DNA of 64,000 nucleotides from an uncultured Actinomycetes bacterium (GCA_903870905.1 CAIQEU010000023.1:62001-126000), one strand, 5' to 3'; shown: positions 8,563-17,917, numbered from the stretch's first letter. Program-made: numbers and translations. Notes: generated by a model from the letters alone, not told the origin.

Positions 8563-10976
8563 GCAGCCGGCGGAAGCGTCGTCCCGCCAACTGGTTCACG
8601 GTGCTCGAAACATCGGCTGCGCAGTGGTCGGTGGCGGTGAGCACGATCATCGTCATGGTGGTGATCGGCATCGTGCTGTGGCAACTCGGAGGTTCCGCTG
8701 CGCTCTTGTCCAACACCACGACGACGGGAGGTGACACCGCAGCGCACTACCTGATGCCCCAAGTTCTGTCGCACTTCCTCCAGTCGGGACACCTCACCGG
8801 GTGGTACTCGGGTTGGTACGACGGTCTTCCCTTGTACTCCTTCTACTTCGTCCTCCCCGATCTCTTCGTGGCGGTGGCGAGTCACGTGATCCCCTACAAC
8901 GTGGCGTTCAAGTTGGCGACGGCCATGGGGTCGATCCTCTTACCGCTGGCCTGCTACGGGTTGGCCAAGGGATTTAAGTTGCGGCGACCGTTCCCGGAGC
9001 TCTTCGCCGCTGCGTCGCTCCTCGTGCTCTTCGAGCAGAGCTACACGATTGACGGTGGGAACCTGTACTCGACGATGGCGGGGGAGTACTCCTACTCCCT
9101 CTCGCTCGCGTTGGTGGTCGGGTTCCTCGGTCTCGCTGCGTCGGGGCTTCGTTCGGGGCGCCGTTACGTCGCTGCTTCGATCCTCCTCGCCGCAGCGCTG
9201 GCCGCGCACGCGCTCCCCATCTTCACCGCCATGCTCGGACTCGGCCTCTTGGTGCTCTTCGACCTCGTCAACCCTGGTCACCTCGACGACGATGGTCTCG
9301 GCCTCCTCCGTCGACGGGGAATGAAGCCGCGCAGTCGGCGGACGCGCGCCTCGGTCGTGCGGTGGGCCGCCTCGGTCTGCGCGCTCGGGTTCTCAGCGAT
9401 GGCGTGGTGGCTCCTACCCTTCGTGGCGAATCAGCGCTACGCGAATCCCATGGGGTACGTCAACGCCGCAGATCCCGGTTCCCTCCTGTGGCCAGGTGGC
9501 GATCGCTGGGCAGTGTGGCTCGTCGGTGTCGGTGTCGTCGTGGCGTTCTCGCTCCGGAGCAGGGTGGGCATCTTCTTGGTCGTCATGACGATCGAGTCCG
9601 GTGCAGCCGTCGTGCTCGATCCGCAGGGATCGATCTACAACACGAGGTTGCTCCCTCCGTACTTCTTGTTCCTCTACCTGAGCGCCGCTTGGACCTTTGG
9701 TGTGCTCGGGGTCAATGTCGCAACGGGCATCCGGCAGTGGCGCATGGCGCGCTTCGCGGCGAGACCGCTGGAACGCCGTCGCCCCCGAGATCGGCGGGTC
9801 GCCCCGGGGGCGCTGTCGGTGGGACTCCTCGGCAGCGCCCTCGCTGCAACGGTGGTGCTCGGAGCACTCCCGCAATCACAGAACTTCATCAACCAGCGCA
9901 TCCTCGGCCCGATCAACTCGGTGTTCGGGACGCATCTGCTCGACGATGCTCCGATCGACAGCGTCGGTGGGTGGGCGGCCTACAACTACAGCGGTATGGA
10001 GGCACGCGGCGAATCGTGGGTGGAGTTCCAAGGCATCATGGCGGCAGCTCGACACGTCGGCGCCACCACGGGGTGCGGTCGAATGTTCTGGGAGTACGAA
10101 TCGAACCAGAGCCGATTCGGCTCCACCATGGCGCTCATGCTCCTGCCGAAGGCGACCAATGGCTGTATCGATTCCCAAGAGGGACTGCTCTTTGAGAGTT
10201 CGGCGACGACGCCGTACCACTTCCTCAACCAGTCAGAGCTCTCCGTGGCCGGATCCCGGGCGCAGGTGGGATTGCCGTACCGCAACACCGATGTGGCCGA
10301 CGGCATCACCCACCTCGCTCTGCTCGGTGTGCGGTACTACCTCGTCTCAGATCCCAGCCTCGTGGCCGCTGCTCGCCACGACCATCGGCTCGTCGACGTA
10401 GCGCGCACTGCCGCCTACCCCCAGAGTGACGGCACCTCGCTCACCTGGCACATCTTCGAAATCCGCACTACCACCCTCGTCGAGCCGCTCACCCATCTCC
10501 CGGTCGTCGTTCCCCAGATGAACGCCTCTGCGCCACAGTGGTTGCAGGCATCGGTGCCGTGGTACGTCGATCCCTCTCGGTGGGGCACCTTCCTCGCCGC
10601 GAATGGCCCGGCATCGTGGCCGAGAGGGACAGCTGCCACAGACCGTTCACCGGGAGTTCCGGCGACGAGCATTTCGAAGGTCGTCGTTTCGAGCAGCGGC
10701 ATCAGCTTCTCTGCGACCCGCCTCGGGACCCCGGTCCTCGTGAAGGTGTCCTACTTCCCCAATTGGCACGTCGCCGGTGCGCTCGGCCCCTACCGCGTGA
10801 CCCCGAACCTCATGGTGGTCGTCCCAACTGCGCATCGGGTGACCTTGACCTACGGGGCAACGACCGCCAACACCGTGGGCAGCGTGATCACGGTTGGGAG
10901 CCTGCTCACCATGGTGCTCGTCGGCATGGGGACGCGCCGTCGGGCAGCGTTGCGGCGACTCGTTCAGCGTCGCTGA
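8559..10976 (+). CDS. PTPS-related/GT-C-like polytopic membrane protein
   Basis: An 805-residue integral membrane protein. After one N-terminal helix it has G-D-T-A-A-H-Y, then W-Y-S-G-W-Y-D-G-L-P-L-Y-S-F-Y. These match the first-loop signature of the '6-pyruvoyl-tetrahydropterin synthase related' membrane family, which despite its name resembles GT-C glycosyltransferases using polyprenyl-linked donors. About ten hydrophobic helices run to near residue 450. A large extracytoplasmic region follows and a last helix lies just before a basic tail. A role in sugar transfer outside the membrane is inferred from the acidic loop motif and neighbours. It is coupled to the CPBP protease and runs 13 bases into the opposing cysC gene. 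Confidence 0.7.
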   Translation: MSSRRKRRPANWFTVLETSAAQWSVAVSTIIVMVVIGIVLWQLGGSAALLSNTTTTGGDTAAHYLMPQVLSHFLQSGHLTGWYSGWYDGLPLYSFYFVLPDLFVAVASHVIPYNVAFKLATAMGSILLPLACYGLAKGFKLRRPFPELFAAASLLVLFEQSYTIDGGNLYSTMAGEYSYSLSLALVVGFLGLAASGLRSGRRYVAASILLAAALAAHALPIFTAMLGLGLLVLFDLVNPGHLDDDGLGLLRRRGMKPRSRRTRASVVRWAASVCALGFSAMAWWLLPFVANQRYANPMGYVNAADPGSLLWPGGDRWAVWLVGVGVVVAFSLRSRVGIFLVVMTIESGAAVVLDPQGSIYNTRLLPPYFLFLYLSAAWTFGVLGVNVATGIRQWRMARFAARPLERRRPRDRRVAPGALSVGLLGSALAATVVLGALPQSQNFINQRILGPINSVFGTHLLDDAPIDSVGGWAAYNYSGMEARGESWVEFQGIMAAARHVGATTGCGRMFWEYESNQSRFGSTMALMLLPKATNGCIDSQEGLLFESSATTPYHFLNQSELSVAGSRAQVGLPYRNTDVADGITHLALLGVRYYLVSDPSLVAAARHDHRLVDVARTAAYPQSDGTSLTWHIFEIRTTTLVEPLTHLPVVVPQMNASAPQWLQASVPWYVDPSRWGTFLAANGPASWPRGTAATDRSPGVPATSISKVVVSSSGISFSATRLGTPVLVKVSYFPNWHVAGALGPYRVTPNLMVVVPTAHRVTLTYGATTANTVGSVITVGSLLTMVLVGMGTRRRAALRRLVQRR

Positions 10977-11503
10977 GCGAGGACCGCCTCGACGAGACGC
11001 TGGACGGAGACCTCGATGGGGTCCACGTCGGTGGCGAGGGTGACCTCGGGGTGGAGGGGTACCTCGTAGGGGGAGTCGATGCCGGTCATCGAGGTGACTT
11101 CTCCTCGACGAGCTCTGGCGTAGAGGCCCTTCGGGTCTCGTTCCTCACAGACGTCGAGTGGGGCGGCAATGTGCACCTCAATGAAGGACACCCCCGCTTC
11201 GCCGTGGCGGGCTCGGACGGCGTCTCGGGCCACTCGCAGCGGTGAGACCAAGGACACGAGGACGACGCAGTCAACCGATGCCAAGAGGAGGGCGACTTCA
11301 CCGGCACGCCGGACACTCTCGTTGCGATCAGCATCGGCGAATCCGAGGTCTCGATTGAGTCCCGACCGCAAGATGTCCCCGTCGAGGATGATGCTTCGCT
11401 CGCCAATGGCGCTGAGTTGCTCGGTGAGTGCCAGTGCCGTCGTGGTTTTCCCGGATCCGGGAAGACCAGTGAGCCAGATGGTGAGGCCGCTCGCTGTAGT
11501 CAT
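10964..11503 (-). CDS. cysC: Adenylylsulfate (APS) kinase
   Basis: A 179-residue kinase forming PAPS from APS and ATP. The P-loop is G-L-P-G-S-G-K-T (13-20). It is followed by the family signature D-G-D-x-x-R-x-x-L-N-x-x-L-G-F, the R-N-x-x-R-R-type segment, and a D-P-K-G-L-Y-A-R-A-R substrate loop. The ATG at 11503 overlaps the stop of the upstream lipoprotein gene (ATGA). No sulfate adenylyltransferase or PAPS reductase is nearby, and the neighbours are envelope genes. PAPS for sulfating a glycan or lipid is therefore as likely as assimilation, though this is inference only. Confidence 0.93.
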   Translation of the reverse strand: MTTASGLTIWLTGLPGSGKTTTALALTEQLSAIGERSIILDGDILRSGLNRDLGFADADRNESVRRAGEVALLLASVDCVVLVSLVSPLRVARDAVRARHGEAGVSFIEVHIAAPLDVCEERDPKGLYARARRGEVTSMTGIDSPYEVPLHPEVTLATDVDPIEVSVQRLVEAVLAQRR

Positions 11504-12201
11504 CGGTCCACGATATGCGAGAACGGAATGGACGTCGGCGGAGCGGAGACGACGTAGGCGGTGGTGCCCCAGTTCGTGAAGTGCGCAGATCGTGACGCGT
11601 GCTGGGTCCCATTCCTCACCTCGAGGAGGCCGAATGAGGGGAGGGACGATGCCGTTGCCATGGTGAGTGATGCAATGCCGGACCACCCGTGCGCCACCGT
11701 GATGGACCCGGTCACCACCGTGGTCGAGGCCCCTCCGGGCCCCTGCACGGTTGAGGTCGACCGGTGGCTCGTGGCGATGAACGGCGTGAGGATCCCGGAG
11801 AGGGAGACCAAGGCCTTGAGCGAAGCGAAGGGGGCGTCGCCAGCTACGAGGTCAACCGTTCCGCCGCCGAGGATTCGTTGCGCTCGAGCGCTCAGGTGCA
11901 GCACGTGGGCGAGCATTGGCGTCGAGCCACTCACGTAGAGGTGGGCGTGGTCCTCGGTGATGGTGAGCGCGCCGAGCGCGCCGTCGGTCCAGGTAATCGA
12001 TGCAGTCGATCGACCAATGAACCCCGAGATGGTGGAGGTCGCTCCGAGGACGGTGGCGGTATCGGTGACGAGAACGGCCGAAGCGTGGTCCGCCGCGGCA
12101 CGAGCGCTGGCAATGACCGATGGGTTCGGCGACCCGCACGCACTGAGGGTGATGGCTCCGGCAGCCATCGCTGCCGCCACGCGAGTTCGAGTGCGAAACA
12201 C
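11500..12201 (-). CDS. Putative lipoprotein
   Basis: A 233-residue protein with a short basic N-terminus, a hydrophobic core and the lipobox L-S-A-C (Cys about 22), so it is likely lipidated and held at the outer face of the membrane. The mature part is Ser/Thr/Ala-rich and probably all-beta. It superficially recalls the LppX/LprAFG lipid carriers of mycobacteria, but I cannot confirm that relationship. The GTG start at 12201 is supported by TAACCT exactly six bases upstream. It is coupled to cysC by a four-base overlap. Confidence 0.7.
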   Translation of the reverse strand: MFRTRTRVAAAMAAGAITLSACGSPNPSVIASARAAADHASAVLVTDTATVLGATSTISGFIGRSTASITWTDGALGALTITEDHAHLYVSGSTPMLAHVLHLSARAQRILGGGTVDLVAGDAPFASLKALVSLSGILTPFIATSHRSTSTVQGPGGASTTVVTGSITVAHGWSGIASLTMATASSLPSFGLLEVRNGTQHASRSAHFTNWGTTAYVVSAPPTSIPFSHIVDR

Positions 12202-12207
12202 GCTGCG

Positions 12208-12213
12208 AGGTTA
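12208..12213 (-). promoter_or_regulatory. -10 box for leaderless lipoprotein-cysC operon
   Basis: TAACCT (minus strand) lies six bases before GTG at 12201. It diverges from manB, whose start is at 12283. Confidence 0.55.
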
Positions 12214-12282
12214 CTCCGAACCGACCGCTCAGCCCTCTGGACTTCAAGGTCCGACGAAGGAGCGAAGTAGCATGGGGGCACT

Positions 12283-13644
12283 GTGACTACTCCATCTGCG
12301 GTCTTCAAGGCGTACGACATTCGCGGGACCTACCCCGATCAGATCGATGCGGCGCTCGTGCGTGCGCTCGGCGCGGCTGTGGCCAAATTCTGCGCGAGTC
12401 CCGAACTGCTCGTCGCTCGAGACATGCGTGAATCCGGCGTGGAGTTGACGGCAGCGTTCGCAGAGGGTGCTGCCACGCAAGGGGTTGCCATCATCGACCT
12501 CGGCTTGGCATCCACTGACTTCCTCTACTTCGCCGCTGGGCACCTCAATCGACCAGGTGCGATGTTCACCGCTTCGCACAACCCGGCGCAGTACAACGGC
12601 GTGAAGTTGTGCTTTGCCGGCGCTCGTCCCATTGGTCAAGACACGGGACTGGCAGAGATTCAAGCCCTGACCGAGGCGTTCATGACCAACCCACCGGCAC
12701 CTGCGACGCCAATCGTCACTGCGCGGAACCTGTTGGCCGAGTGGGTGCAGCACGTGCACTCCTTCATCGACGTCGAGCAACTCCGCCCGCTCAAGATTGT
12801 GGCCGACACCGCGAACGGCATGGGGGGATTCGTGGTGCCGCTCATCATGGCTGGGCTTCCCTTCGAGGTCGACATCTTGTACCCCGAGCTCGACGGCTCC
12901 TTCCCCAACCACCCAGCTGACCCCATCCAGCCCGAGAACTTGGTCGACCTCCAGCGAGCGGTCGTGGAGCGCGGCGCCGACATCGGCCTCGCCTTCGACG
13001 GTGACGCCGACCGGGTCTTCCTCGTCGACGAGCACGCTGAGGGTATCTCCGGATCACTCACGACGGCGATGGTCGCCGATGCCATGGGCAAGCGGCACGC
13101 TGGCGCCACCATCCTCTACAACCTCATCTGCTCCAAGGTGGTCCCCGAAGTCATCGCTGCGAACGGTGGCACTGCAGTGCGGACCCGCGTGGGCCACTCC
13201 TTCATCAAGGCGGAGATGGAGCGCACGGGAGCGGTGTTCGGTGGGGAACACTCCGGGCACTACTACTTCAGAGAGAACTTCAACGCCGATTCGGGAATCA
13301 TTACCGCGATGGTGGTGCTCGGCCTCATGGGGTCGACCGGTCAGCCGCTGTCGGAGCTCGTGGCGCCGTACGCGAAGTACTCGGCATCGGGAGAGATCAA
13401 CACCGAAGTGCCCAACCCCAAGCTGGCGGTGGAGCTCGTGGCTCGTCACTTGGAGGGCGCTGGCCCAATCCTCGATCACCTCGATGGCTTGACGGCGACC
13501 TACGACGACTGGTGGTTCAACCTCCGTCCGTCCAATACCGAACCACTGCTCCGCCTCAACGTGGAAGCCCCCTCGCATGCCGACGTGGCCACCCACGTCG
13601 CCGAGGTGCAAGCCCTCGTTCGATCCCTCCTCGAAACCGCCTAG
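12283..13644 (+). CDS. manB: Phosphomannomutase/phosphoglucomutase
   Basis: A 453-residue alpha-D-phosphohexomutase interconverting mannose-6-phosphate and mannose-1-phosphate (and often the glucose forms) in the cytoplasm. The phosphoserine loop is T-A-S-H-N-P with Ser at about 98. The metal site is D-G-D-A-D-R (about 239-244). The sugar-binding loop is G-E-H-S-G-H-Y-Y-F and the phosphate-binding loop is R-P-S-N-T-E-P-L-L-R near the C-terminus. All are intact. The start is GTG, with a TAGCAT box nine bases before it. It heads a tight manB-trm112-isomerase operon. Its product would feed the GDP-mannose pathway implied by the gene at the left edge. Confidence 0.93.
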   Translation: MTTPSAVFKAYDIRGTYPDQIDAALVRALGAAVAKFCASPELLVARDMRESGVELTAAFAEGAATQGVAIIDLGLASTDFLYFAAGHLNRPGAMFTASHNPAQYNGVKLCFAGARPIGQDTGLAEIQALTEAFMTNPPAPATPIVTARNLLAEWVQHVHSFIDVEQLRPLKIVADTANGMGGFVVPLIMAGLPFEVDILYPELDGSFPNHPADPIQPENLVDLQRAVVERGADIGLAFDGDADRVFLVDEHAEGISGSLTTAMVADAMGKRHAGATILYNLICSKVVPEVIAANGGTAVRTRVGHSFIKAEMERTGAVFGGEHSGHYYFRENFNADSGIITAMVVLGLMGSTGQPLSELVAPYAKYSASGEINTEVPNPKLAVELVARHLEGAGPILDHLDGLTATYDDWWFNLRPSNTEPLLRLNVEAPSHADVATHVAEVQALVRSLLETA

Positions 13645-13656
13645 AACGGAGTCCTC

Positions 13657-13911
13657 ATGGCGCTCGATTCCCTGCTCGTTGAAGTCCTCGCTTGTCCGCT
13701 CGACAAGCAGCCGCTCCGCTACTACGCCGAGCTCAACCTGCTCTACAACCCACGTCTCCACAAGTCCTTCCGGATCGACGGTGACATTCCGGTCCTCATT
13801 CCCACCGAAGCCAGTGATGCGGATCCGGCAACTGTGGCGGACCTCGAGCAGCGCTTCAGCAGAGGCGAAGCAGTAGAGACCGGTTCCGGCCACGGCCACA
13901 AGTCCAAGTAG
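13657..13911 (+). CDS. Trm112-like zinc-ribbon small protein
   Basis: An 84-residue protein of the Trm112p/UPF0434 family. It has the family opening L-L-x-x-L-A-C-P-L-D-K-x-P-L, then N-P-R-L-x-x-x-F-x-I-x-x-x-I-P-V-L-I-P. Only the first Cys of the usual zinc set is obvious, as in many actinobacterial members. It sits 12 bases after manB and 5 bases before the isomerase gene. This arrangement is conserved in actinobacteria, but the role of the small protein there is unknown. In eukaryotes Trm112 is a methyltransferase activator. Confidence 0.85.
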   Translation: MALDSLLVEVLACPLDKQPLRYYAELNLLYNPRLHKSFRIDGDIPVLIPTEASDADPATVADLEQRFSRGEAVETGSGHGHKSK

Positions 13912-13916
13912 TACCC

Positions 13917-14951
13917 GTGACTTCAGTCGACGCCGTTGATTCCCTCGGGTGTCGGGCCTACCTCAGTGCGACCGGGCAGCGACTGACGGATCAGCGCAGC
14001 ACCGTCCGCCCGCTGCACCTCGAAGAGGTTCCACGCGCCATCTACCTCGTCGCAAGTGGTGCGCTCGGCCTCGCATTCGATGCCGTCCAAGCGTGGTTGC
14101 GCCCCCGAACCGACGTACCGGTCATTCGAGTCACCACTCATGACGCTGTCAGGTTCGGACCCGGTGCCCTCGTGATCGCTGCGTCGTTCGCTGGTGACAC
14201 GCCCGAGGTCCTCTCCCATATCGCTCGAGCAGTTGAGACTGGATCGAGCGTCGCTGCCCTCCAGGCGCGTGGTCCACTCGGAGACTTCGTGAGCGGCGCA
14301 GGTGGGGTCGTCGTCCCGCTCGATGGTGCAGCCCCAGGGCCGAGGTGGGCATTCCTCGAGACGGTGATCAGCACCCTCCTCCTCGTGAGCGAGGTCCTCG
14401 ACGACGATGGTCGGGAAGTATTGGAGCGTGAACTCAGCCTCGGCATCGCGGCGCACGAGGCTGTGCTCTCGAATGCAGCGCTCGAAGGTGAACTCGGCGA
14501 AATCGTGCGACAGATCGACCGGACCATGGTGCTCGCCATTGGAGCCGGTGCGATGGGCGGCGTCGTGGCTCGACGGTTGGCATGCCAGATCGAGGAGAAC
14601 GCGAAGACGCTCGCCTTCCCGCTTCGGCTTCCCGACCTCGCCTACAGCACCATTGCTGGGTTCGGTCAAGGTGGTGACATCACCCGGCAGGTCTTCACGG
14701 TGCTCTCCTTCCATCGCCCGAGCGATGACCGAGTCGACCGACGCCGCCGAGCATTGCTCGATGACGTGCTCGACGAGCAAGTTGCTGCACGACACGATCT
14801 CCTTCTGAGCGACGGTGGAGCACTCGTCGAGCTCCTGCACGGAACGGCCATTGCCGACCTCGTGTCGCTCGGCCTCGCAGCTCACGTCGGCATTGATCCT
14901 GGACCCGTGCCTGCCATTGTGGAGATGAAGGCGGCAGCGAGCCAGGCCTGA
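13917..14951 (+). CDS. SIS-domain phosphoglucose/phosphomannose isomerase-like protein
   Basis: A 344-residue protein resembling the bifunctional glucose-6-phosphate/mannose-6-phosphate isomerase family. Two SIS-type halves are visible, the first around 30-160 and the second from about 205, with I-G-A-G-A-M-G-G and Q-I-E-E-N-A-K segments. The residues of the second half match the family's nucleotide-free sugar-phosphate site (E-N-x-K). Position directly after manB and trm112 supports fructose-6-phosphate to mannose-6-phosphate interconversion. The GTG start lies five bases after the previous stop. Sequence is divergent, so activity is likely but not certain. Confidence 0.75.
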   Translation: MTSVDAVDSLGCRAYLSATGQRLTDQRSTVRPLHLEEVPRAIYLVASGALGLAFDAVQAWLRPRTDVPVIRVTTHDAVRFGPGALVIAASFAGDTPEVLSHIARAVETGSSVAALQARGPLGDFVSGAGGVVVPLDGAAPGPRWAFLETVISTLLLVSEVLDDDGREVLERELSLGIAAHEAVLSNAALEGELGEIVRQIDRTMVLAIGAGAMGGVVARRLACQIEENAKTLAFPLRLPDLAYSTIAGFGQGGDITRQVFTVLSFHRPSDDRVDRRRRALLDDVLDEQVAARHDLLLSDGGALVELLHGTAIADLVSLGLAAHVGIDPGPVPAIVEMKAAASQA

Positions 14952-15313
14952 CGTCCTCCTCAGAGGTCGATACCGAGGGGTGGTGCTGACGAGCGCGAAC
15001 CGATGCGCGCTCCGTCGCTCGAGCGGACGGACACCATGGTGCATGGCGTTCGCAGTCCTGTTCGATGCACCACGGAACCATGCGTTGTCGGTCCTCGCAC
15101 GCGGCGAAGGAACTTCGGAGCATGGGGTGATCCGGAACATCATTCGCGAGCGTGTTGCATTGATGAGTCACGCCTCGAGAGTCTCGGTGTCGGCGTCGAT
15201 GCTGGCGGAGCGGTGGGCCGAGGTCCTCCATTTCCCTGCCAGGACGTGAGCGGAGCGATGGCGTTCGACGCAGTGAGCATGGCTTCTCGGTTGCCGCGCA
15301 CCCCATGAACGAA
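14952..15313. other. Non-coding or unrecognised stretch between convergent units
   Basis: About 360 bases with no frame that reads like protein. The short frames here are rich in Arg, Ser and Cys, lack any motif and have no start signal. It could hold decayed coding sequence or an RNA, but I see no specific evidence for either. Confidence 0.4.
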
Positions 15314-15345
15314 GAACGCCCCTGACCCGAGGGTCAGGGGCGTTC
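15314..15345. terminator. Perfect 15-bp hairpin terminator
   Basis: GAACGCCCCTGACCC and its exact complement are separated by GA. The hairpin lies 22 bases beyond the stop of the thiolase gene on the minus strand, and also ends the manB-side unit. A short CTT follows on the plus strand. Confidence 0.8.
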
Positions 15346-15367
15346 CTTGACGTGCAGGGTCGCTGAA

Positions 15368-16573
15368 TTAGCTCAGGCGCTCAACGATCATCGCCATGCC
15401 CTGACCGCCACCGACGCACATGGACTCAAGTCCGTACTGCTTGCCGGAGTCCTCGAGGCCGTTGATGAGGGTGGTCATGATGCGAGCACCGGTCTGACCG
15501 AAGGGGTGGCCGAGTGCAATGGCGCCACCGTTGACGTTCAACTTGTCGAACGAGATCCCGAGGTGCTTGGCCGAGGGGATGACCTGAGCAGCGAAGGCTT
15601 CGTTGATCTCGACGAGGTCGATCTGGTCGATGGTCATGTTGGCCCGTCCAAGCGCCTGACGGATGGCCTCAATTGGACCGAGACCCATGATCTCTGGGTG
15701 GAGGCCCGAGACGCCGGAGGACACGATGCGAGCCAGCGGCGTGATGCCGAGCTGCTTGGCCTTGGTGTCGCTCATGACGACCACTGCGGCGGCACCGTCG
15801 TTGAGTGGGCAGGCGTTCCCAGCGGTCACGGAGCCACCTTCACGGAAGGCGGGCTTCAAGCCGGCGAGGCCCTCCAGGGTGGTCTGGGGGCGCGGGCAGT
15901 CGTCGGTGGAGATGACCGTGCCGTCAGCGAGGGTGACGGGGATGATCTCCCGCTCGAAGAAGCCACGCTCGATGGCAGCAGCGGCACGCTGCTGCGAGTT
16001 GAACGCGAAGAGGTCCATCTCCTCGCGCGTCACGCCTTCGTACTCGACGACGTTCTCTGCGGTCTGGCCCATGGCGATGTAGATGTCGCCGAGGTGGCCC
16101 GGCGGGGTCCACGGCGTCGTGACGGTACCGGAGCGAGCAGCAGTGCGGGCCTCGGCCTCAGCGAAGAGGGGGTTGTGCGGGCCCGTGTCGGCGGCACCGT
16201 TGAAGTAGCGCGAGACGGTCTCAACACCAGCAGCGACGAAGACGTCGCCTTCGCCGGCACGAATGGCGTGGGCGGCCATGCGGATCGACTGGAGCGAGGA
16301 GGAGCAGTAGCGGTTGACCGTCACGCCGGGAACGTTGTCGAGGCCGGCCAAGATGGCGGCGACTCGGGCCATGTTGTAGCCACCTTCACCACCGGGCTGT
16401 CCGCAGCCGAGGATGAGGTCTTCAACGGAGTTCGGGTCGAGCTGGGGGACCTTCTTCAGCACTTCGCGAACGGCGAGGGCGGTGAGGTCATCAGGACGGC
16501 AGTCCTTGAGCGAGCCCTTGACGGCTCGGCCAATCGGGGTGCGCCCCGTGGCGACGATGACGGCTTCAGGCAT
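15368..16573 (-). CDS. Acetyl-CoA C-acyltransferase (thiolase)
   Basis: A 401-residue thiolase cleaving 3-ketoacyl-CoA in beta-oxidation. The nucleophile lies in N-R-Y-C-S-S-S-L-Q-S (Cys about 90). The catalytic histidine is in G-H-P-F-G-Q-T-G-A-R, and the second cysteine in C-V-G-G-G-Q-G-M-A near the end. All are present, so it is an active thiolase. AAGGAG precedes ATG at 16573, and a TAACAT box lies further upstream. It diverges from the acyl-CoA dehydrogenase pair next door, suggesting a shared role in lipid or steroid side-chain degradation. It resembles FadA5/FadA-type enzymes, but substrate range cannot be read from sequence. Confidence 0.92.
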   Translation of the reverse strand: MPEAVIVATGRTPIGRAVKGSLKDCRPDDLTALAVREVLKKVPQLDPNSVEDLILGCGQPGGEGGYNMARVAAILAGLDNVPGVTVNRYCSSSLQSIRMAAHAIRAGEGDVFVAAGVETVSRYFNGAADTGPHNPLFAEAEARTAARSGTVTTPWTPPGHLGDIYIAMGQTAENVVEYEGVTREEMDLFAFNSQQRAAAAIERGFFEREIIPVTLADGTVISTDDCPRPQTTLEGLAGLKPAFREGGSVTAGNACPLNDGAAAVVVMSDTKAKQLGITPLARIVSSGVSGLHPEIMGLGPIEAIRQALGRANMTIDQIDLVEINEAFAAQVIPSAKHLGISFDKLNVNGGAIALGHPFGQTGARIMTTLINGLEDSGKQYGLESMCVGGGQGMAMIVERLS

Positions 16574-16727
16574 GGTTGCTCCTTGGTGAGTCGAGAGGCG
16601 GGGTGCCTCGCTCTGGTGATGTTACCGAAGCGTAGCCATGGTGGCGGAGGTGGAACCCCCGAGCGCTGTGCCGATAAGGTGACGGCGGCGAGCGGGGGAC
16701 CATCCGCTCAGAGTTGTGGGGGCACAG

Positions 16728-17903
16728 ATGCAGATCGGGTACACCGAGGAGCAAGAGGCGATGCGGAGTGAGCTTCGCTCGTACTACCAAGCGCTACTAA
16801 CGCCAGAGGTCGAGGCCAAACTCGCTGACGGCCACGGCATTGGCGAGACCGTTCGCTCAGTGGTCAAGCAGATGGCGACTGATGGTTGGCTCGGGATTGG
16901 GTGGCCCAAGGAGTGGGGTGGCCAAGGCCGCTCTGCTGTTGAGCAGTTCATCTTCTTCGACGAGTCCATGCGCTCAGGCGCCCCCGTACCAATGCTCACG
17001 ATCAACACCGTGGGCCCGACGATCATGCAGTTCGGAACCGACGAGCAGAAGCAGCGCTTCTTGCCGGGCATCTTGGCGGGAGACATCCACTTCTGCATTG
17101 GCTACAGCGAACCTGAGTCTGGAACGGACCTCGCGTCGCTCAAGACTGCGGCTGTGCGAGACGGTGACGAGTACGTCATAAACGGCGGCAAGATCTACAC
17201 CTCGCTCGCCAATGGTGCGGACTACTGCTGGCTGGCCGTTCGTACCGATCCCGACGCCAAGAAGCACAAGGGCATCTCCATGATCATCGTGCCGATGGAT
17301 ACTCCCGGTATCCGCATCGTGCCCATGCGCCTCATGGGCACCCACGACATCAACTACGTCTTCTACGAAGATGTGCGCGTTCCAGCGACGAACCTCGTCG
17401 GCGGCGAGAACAACGGCTGGAGTTTGATCACGCAGCAACTGAACCATGAGCGGGTCACGCTGTGTTCCCCCGGCATCATCGACCGCGTGCTCGGTGACGT
17501 GACGAAGTGGGCCAAGGCCACCGACTTGGGCGACGGGCGCAAGGTCATCGACCAGGAGTGGGTGCAGGTGCTGCTCGGCAAGGTCGCCGCGGAGCTCGAG
17601 TACCTGCGCCTCATCAACTGGAAGGTAGCCTGGCAGGCGACCCAGGGCCACCTTGATGTGGCCGACGCCTCGTCGATCAAGGTCTTCGGCACCGAGTTCT
17701 ACCTCCGTGCTTTCAAGGCGCTCTCGGAGGTCGTCGGCCCCGCCGCAGCCCTCCAGCGCGAGACGCCCGCAGCGGTGCTCGCCGGGCGGCTCGAGATGTA
17801 CTACCGCTCCATGGTGATCCTCACCTTTGGTGGCGGCACGAATGAAATTCAACGAGACCTGATCGCGACCTTCGGCCTCGGCCTGCCGCGACTCGGGCGC
17901 TGA
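16728..17903 (+). CDS. Acyl-CoA dehydrogenase, ChsE2/FadE29-like subunit
   Basis: A 391-residue flavin dehydrogenase. It has the opening Y-T-E-E-Q-E-A-M-R, then D-G-W-L-G-I-G-W-P-K-E-W-G-G, then Y-S-E-P-E-S-G-T-D-L-A-S-L, and closes with T-F-G-G-G-T-N-E-I-Q-R-D. It reads like mycobacterial FadE29 (ChsE2), half of an alpha2beta2 steroid side-chain dehydrogenase, and like the gene at 23383. ATG at 16728 is chosen for the GGGGG five bases before it; a GTG lies 12 bases upstream. The FadE28-like partner begins 14 bases downstream, so the two very probably form one heteromeric enzyme. Confidence 0.88.
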   Translation: MQIGYTEEQEAMRSELRSYYQALLTPEVEAKLADGHGIGETVRSVVKQMATDGWLGIGWPKEWGGQGRSAVEQFIFFDESMRSGAPVPMLTINTVGPTIMQFGTDEQKQRFLPGILAGDIHFCIGYSEPESGTDLASLKTAAVRDGDEYVINGGKIYTSLANGADYCWLAVRTDPDAKKHKGISMIIVPMDTPGIRIVPMRLMGTHDINYVFYEDVRVPATNLVGGENNGWSLITQQLNHERVTLCSPGIIDRVLGDVTKWAKATDLGDGRKVIDQEWVQVLLGKVAAELEYLRLINWKVAWQATQGHLDVADASSIKVFGTEFYLRAFKALSEVVGPAAALQRETPAAVLAGRLEMYYRSMVILTFGGGTNEIQRDLIATFGLGLPRLGR

Positions 17904-17917
17904 GAGGAGCAGACGAC

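Noticed and set aside
13923-15143. 406-residue minus-strand frame over the phosphosugar isomerase gene
   Set aside because: The plus strand forms a tight manB-trm112-isomerase operon, and the antisense frame has no start signal.
14980-15249. Possible 89-residue protein after the isomerase gene
   Set aside because: No ribosome-binding site, no leaderless signal and no recognisable sequence; equally long frames overlap it in other phases.
15347-16771. 474-residue open frame antisense to the thiolase
   Set aside because: The thiolase has all catalytic residues. The antisense product is Gly/Val/Asp-rich without a family, typical of mirror frames.
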